From Erigeron canadensis (taxonomy: Eukaryota > Streptophyta > Magnoliopsida > Asterales > Asteraceae), in assembly GCF_010389155.1 (NCBI RefSeq), contig NC_057769.1:1922001-1986000 (forward strand): a DNA stretch of 64,000 nucleotides. The letters are read 5' to 3'. Positions 59,714-64,000 of this stretch are shown in pieces; position 1 is the first letter of the stretch; each line of letters opens with the position of its first letter. The translations under genes and the position numbers were made by a program. The notes beneath the pieces are model-generated. The model was not told the origin of the DNA. It searched no databases and saw nothing but the letters and a program-made list of their open reading frames with translations.

Positions 59714-60319
59714 GGGGCGGCCTAAAGGGTGTGCAAACCCAATTCTCGAAATATAAGTAACTTTGCAACTTTTTCTATTGTGTGTGTGCATCAAAATTTT
59801 TGAACAATTAATGTAAGTAATATCTAAATTGAACACTTAATATAAATTTTTTACGTTGACCAATCAAAAACTTCTACGTAACAGCTTATATAGTTGTCAC
59901 GTATACATTTTTACATTAAATGTTCAATTTAGAGGGATACTTACATTAAGTGTTCAAAATTTTTGATACATACATATAATAGAAAAAGTTGCAAAGTTAT
60001 TTACACTCTAGAATACTTAACCCTAATATAAATATATAGCTATCGAGAACAAAATTTTAGAAAACATAAATTGTGAAGAGCTAATTAACCAATTTGCTAT
60101 GAATAATGCTAGGAGTGCTTCACGGATCATCGAGTAAATAAGTAACTACTGTGGTATGTAATTCTAAAATTATGATCTTATTATGTATGTATAATTTTTT
60201 ATTATAATGTTAGTTATCGTTTATAAAAATAAATAATTTATGAGTATTTAAATTTTATTAAAGTTAGAGGCATAATTTTTTTTTCCCGACCGGAGTGATA
60301 AAATTCTGAACGCCCCCAC
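59714..60319. mobile_element. Possible decayed hAT element
   Basis: It starts CAGGGGCGGCC and ends CGCCCCCACTG, inverted. ATCCT lies at both edges but not in a clean 8-bp duplication. A foldback MITE is nested inside (59757-60002). Confidence 0.4.
59757..60002. mobile_element. Foldback MITE
   Basis: Long inverted arms: TAACTTTGCAACTTTTTCTA at the left and TAGAAAAAGTTGCAAAGTTA at the right are exact complements. The arms continue through ATCAAAATTTTTGAAC and the complementary GTTCAAAATTTTTGAT. About 246 bp, non-coding. Confidence 0.8.
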
Positions 60320-62616
60320 TGATCCTGTTTGTGAAATGTGAACTCAACCTAAATTCAAATTCTAGTTGCATGAAAAAAAGGTAGAATTGCAGAAGTTTCA
60401 TATAGTAGTGTATACTGTATAGTAATGGCATGCTTTATGGTTGACAGTACCTTCATATGAATCCAAGTGGAAACTGAAAAGTATGATTTCTTGTCTTTTT
60501 CAGTGGCTTTTTTCCTACAGTCAAATACTAACCAAAAATACAACCATCATATCATACAGCTTTCTCTTTTTTTAAACTTTAGTTAACAAAATTAGTTAGT
60601 TAATTCCATTGATTAAATGTCTTTGACTCTTTGTATAGTTCTTTAGTAGTGGTAACGTCTACGAAAATGCTCGTATATATGTATTTTACGGCATGCATGC
60701 ATATTTTAAAATTTGCCTATATTATATACTACATATAATTAAATAGATAAAAAAAGTCATTACATTACAATGACAGTTAGTCAAGCAACAAGTTGCACGA
60801 CTATCCCATATATTATTGTTATTTTCAAACACCTTAAACTTCAGTCGTTAAGTTTTAGAATTATACAATGACATGTAATTGTTTTTGTTTTATTTTGAAA
60901 ATTAATTTAATCAAGAAATAAAACAATTTTCTTAGGTGCAAAATGTCAATGATCGACTGCAACAAGCCAACAACTACTCGATCAATTGTGTGCTGTTTAA
61001 ATATGATATTATTAATAGTATAATAAAAAGAAAATAATATACTCTTATTTATCTAAGAAATTAGAAATCATCTTAATAAAATGATCATGACATTTAATAA
61101 AGTTAGAAACTTGTAAAGAAAATTATCGATTACATTTGATGTGCAATCATAGAAGAATTTTGGAAAAAAATGTTAAAAAAGTTTGTCATTTTCTAGATTT
61201 TATATAAAAGATGTCTAGCCTAAGTTAAAAATACTTTGTCCACCTTAACAATTTACATATTTTTAACTTTATATGATAAAAAGTTTCACTAAGGATTTAA
61301 CTTAAATGAAAATTAATAGAGTACTCATCTCTTAAAACTTAAAAGTGACAGTTAATATGTCGTCACTTGAGTAAAGGGGCGGTTGTGTAATGGTGAAAAC
61401 TATAAAAAAATGTTTGTGTTTTTTGTTTTTTATGTGAGATAACACTATGTTAGTGGATAAAGGTATTTTGAGACATTTAATGGATTAATACATAGTGATA
61501 TTTATTATAGTAAGAACAAATTTGATAATTCAAATGTTGAAAATGTTAAAAAAAAAAGTAGCATTTGTTTTATTATGAAGTATAATATTACATAATAGTC
61601 TTCAACTAAATATAAAAACTTATTACTTAAATTTTTCACCATTTAATTAACACAAATACGAAAATAGATTTTAACAAAATACAAAATTAAACTATGAACA
61701 AATTTAAACTACAATATTACGATTTAATGAGGAATACTGATAATAGAAATTGAAGGTGCAGACAAAATGGAGAAGATAGATGCATGTTTTTCTTATTAAA
61801 TGTTTCATTTCAAAATTAACGTTGACGACGCGATCACTTAAGACAGTCAACATCTACATAACAAGACATTCGTTCTTTATTTTCAATCAATACCCCTTTG
61901 ATATGTCTTTTTCCCAAATATGCCCAATTAAAGGAGTAATGTCTAACTTTTGTTCTCAGTGACTTTTCTTTTATTAACAAACTAGGAATTTCATGCCGCC
62001 CAATGGGCGACATAAGTTTTTAAAAACGTTTGCGTTTATGGGTGGGGTTAAAAAAACCACAAATTTATGGGAGACAAAAAATTTTGAAACGCAATTTAAA
62101 AAAATTACAAAAGGAATATACTCAACCAAAAAATAAAAAAGAGAACAAAAAAAAATATAAAACTAAATGAATAAGTTATATAAAAAAACAAATGTTACAT
62201 GTGAAAAAGGTATAAAAACGAAATGTTTAAAAGAGTAAAAAGAAATACAACGTAACAAAAAAAATTTTAAAAAAGAACAAAAAAAAACATAGTAAATAAC
62301 AAAATATATAGTATTTTAAAAAGTTATAAAAAAATGTTAAATGTGATAAAGGTATAAAAAAACAAAATGTTACAATATATTAAAAAAAACATAAATTATA
62401 TAAAGTTAGGTGGTTAAAGTAATAAAAGAGAAACAGGAGAGACTGAAAAGTAAAAAGCAAAAAAAGGAGAGGCTAAAATGCAAATACTTTACTATTAAAA
62501 AAAACAAAAAAAAATAAGGTGGGAAAGGCTTGAACCAAGACCTTCACCACCTAAGCCATAGAGATCAACCACTTTACAAAATCCACTTTTATTGTTATAA
62601 TTGCTAATTCTATTAT
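60320..62616. other. Gene-free AT-rich region with SINE-like scrap
   Basis: No gene. 62080-62500 is unusually A-rich on the plus strand (many AAAAAA runs). 62520-62575 on the minus strand reads ATGGCTTAGGTGGTGAAGG then TTGGTTCAAGCC, a tRNA-like A/B-box pair, so probably a SINE head or tRNA-derived relic. Confidence 0.4.
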
Positions 62617-64000
62617 TGTAACACCACATCGTTGGCGGAAACATGAGGTGTCATGAAAAGTACAGTACGACATGGTATTACATAGATACTGTTAAATGAA
62701 ATAGAATATAATAAATATATTCCCAAAAACATGAGTTCAAAGTCATAACAGCGCTAAAAATAGCTTATTACAACCAAGTCCAAAAAGAAATAATCCAAGG
62801 CATGTAGCCGTAAAGTCTAACAATAAATAAGGAGCACTAATCTCCGAAGTCCAGTCTAGCATAGCAGTCTTTATCCCTGATTAACCTGAGCACCTGAAAA
62901 GTATACTAAAACGTGTCAACACAAGGTTGGTGAGTTCATAGGTTTTAGTCAAAAAGTCTAGTCAAAGAAATAAGTCTTTTGTCGATTCTTTTAAGTCTAA
63001 ACAAGTAATAGTTCAATATGTAACGAGCAGAGTTACGCCATAATAAGTCCAAAAGTCTCAATGTCTCAAAGTCCGGCCTTACGGTACCTGCCTTAGTCCA
63101 AAGTCTCAAGTCTTAACTCATGCAATAAGTACGTCTACAACACAACAAACAAACACATAATCACACACATATAAACAAGATCAAAGCAAGTCAAATGGCA
63201 CAAGTAACTCTATACGCACAGGCTCAATATTGAACATAAAACAGAAATCGACAAAACTGTTTGAAATATCAGTATACTTTCCACCCCAAAACTTGTAATA
63301 AAAAGGGGCTATGAAACTCACCTGAAAGCAGCACAAGTACAAGCACACTAGAATCAACGAAAAAGAACTTGAACAGTCAAGTACACCTGAAACACGTACA
63401 CTATCTGTCCAAAAGTCCTACACTGTCCACAAGTCAACCAGTAAGTACTCACTCAATTGTACACGTCTATGTCTTATACTAGTGACTTAAGAAATGTCAT
63501 CATGTCTTGTATAATGTCGTATTATATATATAATGACTTAGTTGTTCTTGAAACACTTGAAATGTCGACGACTTAAAGTTTTGTCTTTGACTACTGAATC
63601 AAGGAGTATATTTATATATCGAAGAGTTTAACTTCCAAAGAGTTTATATAGAGAACTTAGTTTTCAGAGAGTTTACTTCAGAGAACTTATTTCAAAGAAC
63701 TTATTTCGGAGGACTTAATTGCAAAGAACTTATGTTAGAGAATTTATTCAGAGAACTTATTGTGAAGAACTTGATTTAGAGAACTTAATCTAGAGAAGAA
63801 CTTATCCAAATAACTTATCCAAAGAATTTATTTAGGGAGTTTAAAGTAGGGAGTTTACTTCCTGGAGAACTTGTCGACTTGCACACAGGAAAAAAACAAA
63901 ACTAATGCAAAGAGAGTTTAAAAGAACAAAGAGTTTGTCTAGAGAACTTAGCTAGGGAATTTAAACACAGAGTTTGTACAAATAGTTTATTCTAGAGAAT
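62617..64000 (+). mobile_element. Possible Ty3/gypsy LTR running off the window
   Basis: TGTAACACCACATCGTTGGC at 62617 resembles the start of chromovirus (Tekay-type) LTRs. The following CACCTGAAAAGTATACTAAA...GTTGGTGAGTTCATAGG phrase is common in such LTRs as I remember them. No coding region is reached and no second LTR is in the window, so this is tentative. Confidence 0.35.
63610..64000. repeat. Degenerate short tandem repeat at the window edge
   Basis: At least fifteen degenerate copies of a 17-22-bp unit around AGAGAACTTATTT (variants AAAGAACTT, GGGAGTTTA) continue to the last base. Probably internal to the LTR-like sequence. Confidence 0.75.

Noticed and set aside
62520..62575. Functional tRNA gene
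   Set aside because: A- and B-box-like motifs are present but I could not fold a complete cloverleaf; a SINE relic fits better.
63610..64000. Coding repeat protein
   Set aside because: Unit length varies between 17 and 22 bp and stops occur in all frames.

Overview
The window is nuclear DNA from a flowering plant, almost certainly a eudicot. It is AT-rich, its genes carry GT-AG introns, and intergenic space is packed with plant transposons (LTR, LINE, SINE, Helitron, hAT and MITE types). The repeat types look like Asteraceae to me, but that is an impression and not a demonstration. I see no bacterial-type operons, CRISPR arrays, rRNA or confident tRNA genes.

Layout. 1-11.9 kb is mobile DNA: a small foldback element (20-231), an intact-looking but defective LTR retrotransposon (1832-8508, perfect 5-bp target duplication), then a probable Helitron (8561-10136) that carries a decayed 156-codon reading frame. 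11.9-20.5 kb holds two genes: an 87-aa complex I ESSS-like protein (+, 3 exons, SINE in intron 1) and a 724-aa nucleolar gar2-related protein (-, 7 coding exons, intron in the 5' UTR). 20.5-32 kb is a gene-free graveyard of hAT, SINE, Helitron and MITE remnants. 32-43 kb has a 481-aa glycoside hydrolase 28-type protein (-, 3 exons, Tourist-like MITE in intron 1), another Helitron (36.8-37.9 kb), and a 300-aa bHLH transcription factor of the bHLH48/bHLH60 type (-, 7 exons). 43-49.6 kb is intergenic with three datable MITEs and a LINE 3' end. 49.6-54.4 kb holds a 319-aa OTU-type deubiquitinase-like protein (+, 5 coding exons plus a 5' UTR intron). 55-57.4 kb is a 5'-truncated LINE split by a MITE. 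The remainder to 64 kb is gene-free; from about 62.6 kb an LTR-like sequence runs off the edge.

The five host genes do not form one pathway: mitochondrial respiration, nucleolus, cell wall, transcription and ubiquitin editing. From memory they match a contiguous Arabidopsis block (AT3G57780 gar2-like, AT3G57785 ESSS, AT3G57790 pectin-lyase-like, AT3G57800 bHLH60, AT3G57810 OTU4), so the window looks like an expanded, partly rearranged version of an ancient gene neighbourhood.

The most unusual items are the LTR element, which has gag-protease but no polymerase and instead carries a spliced antisense gene with a PF04195-like domain; a 22-bp-phased array of three site II motifs in front of the complex I gene; and the Helitron-borne reading frame. 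All exon boundaries were derived by hand from GT-AG signals, reading phase and family knowledge; no alignment was run.
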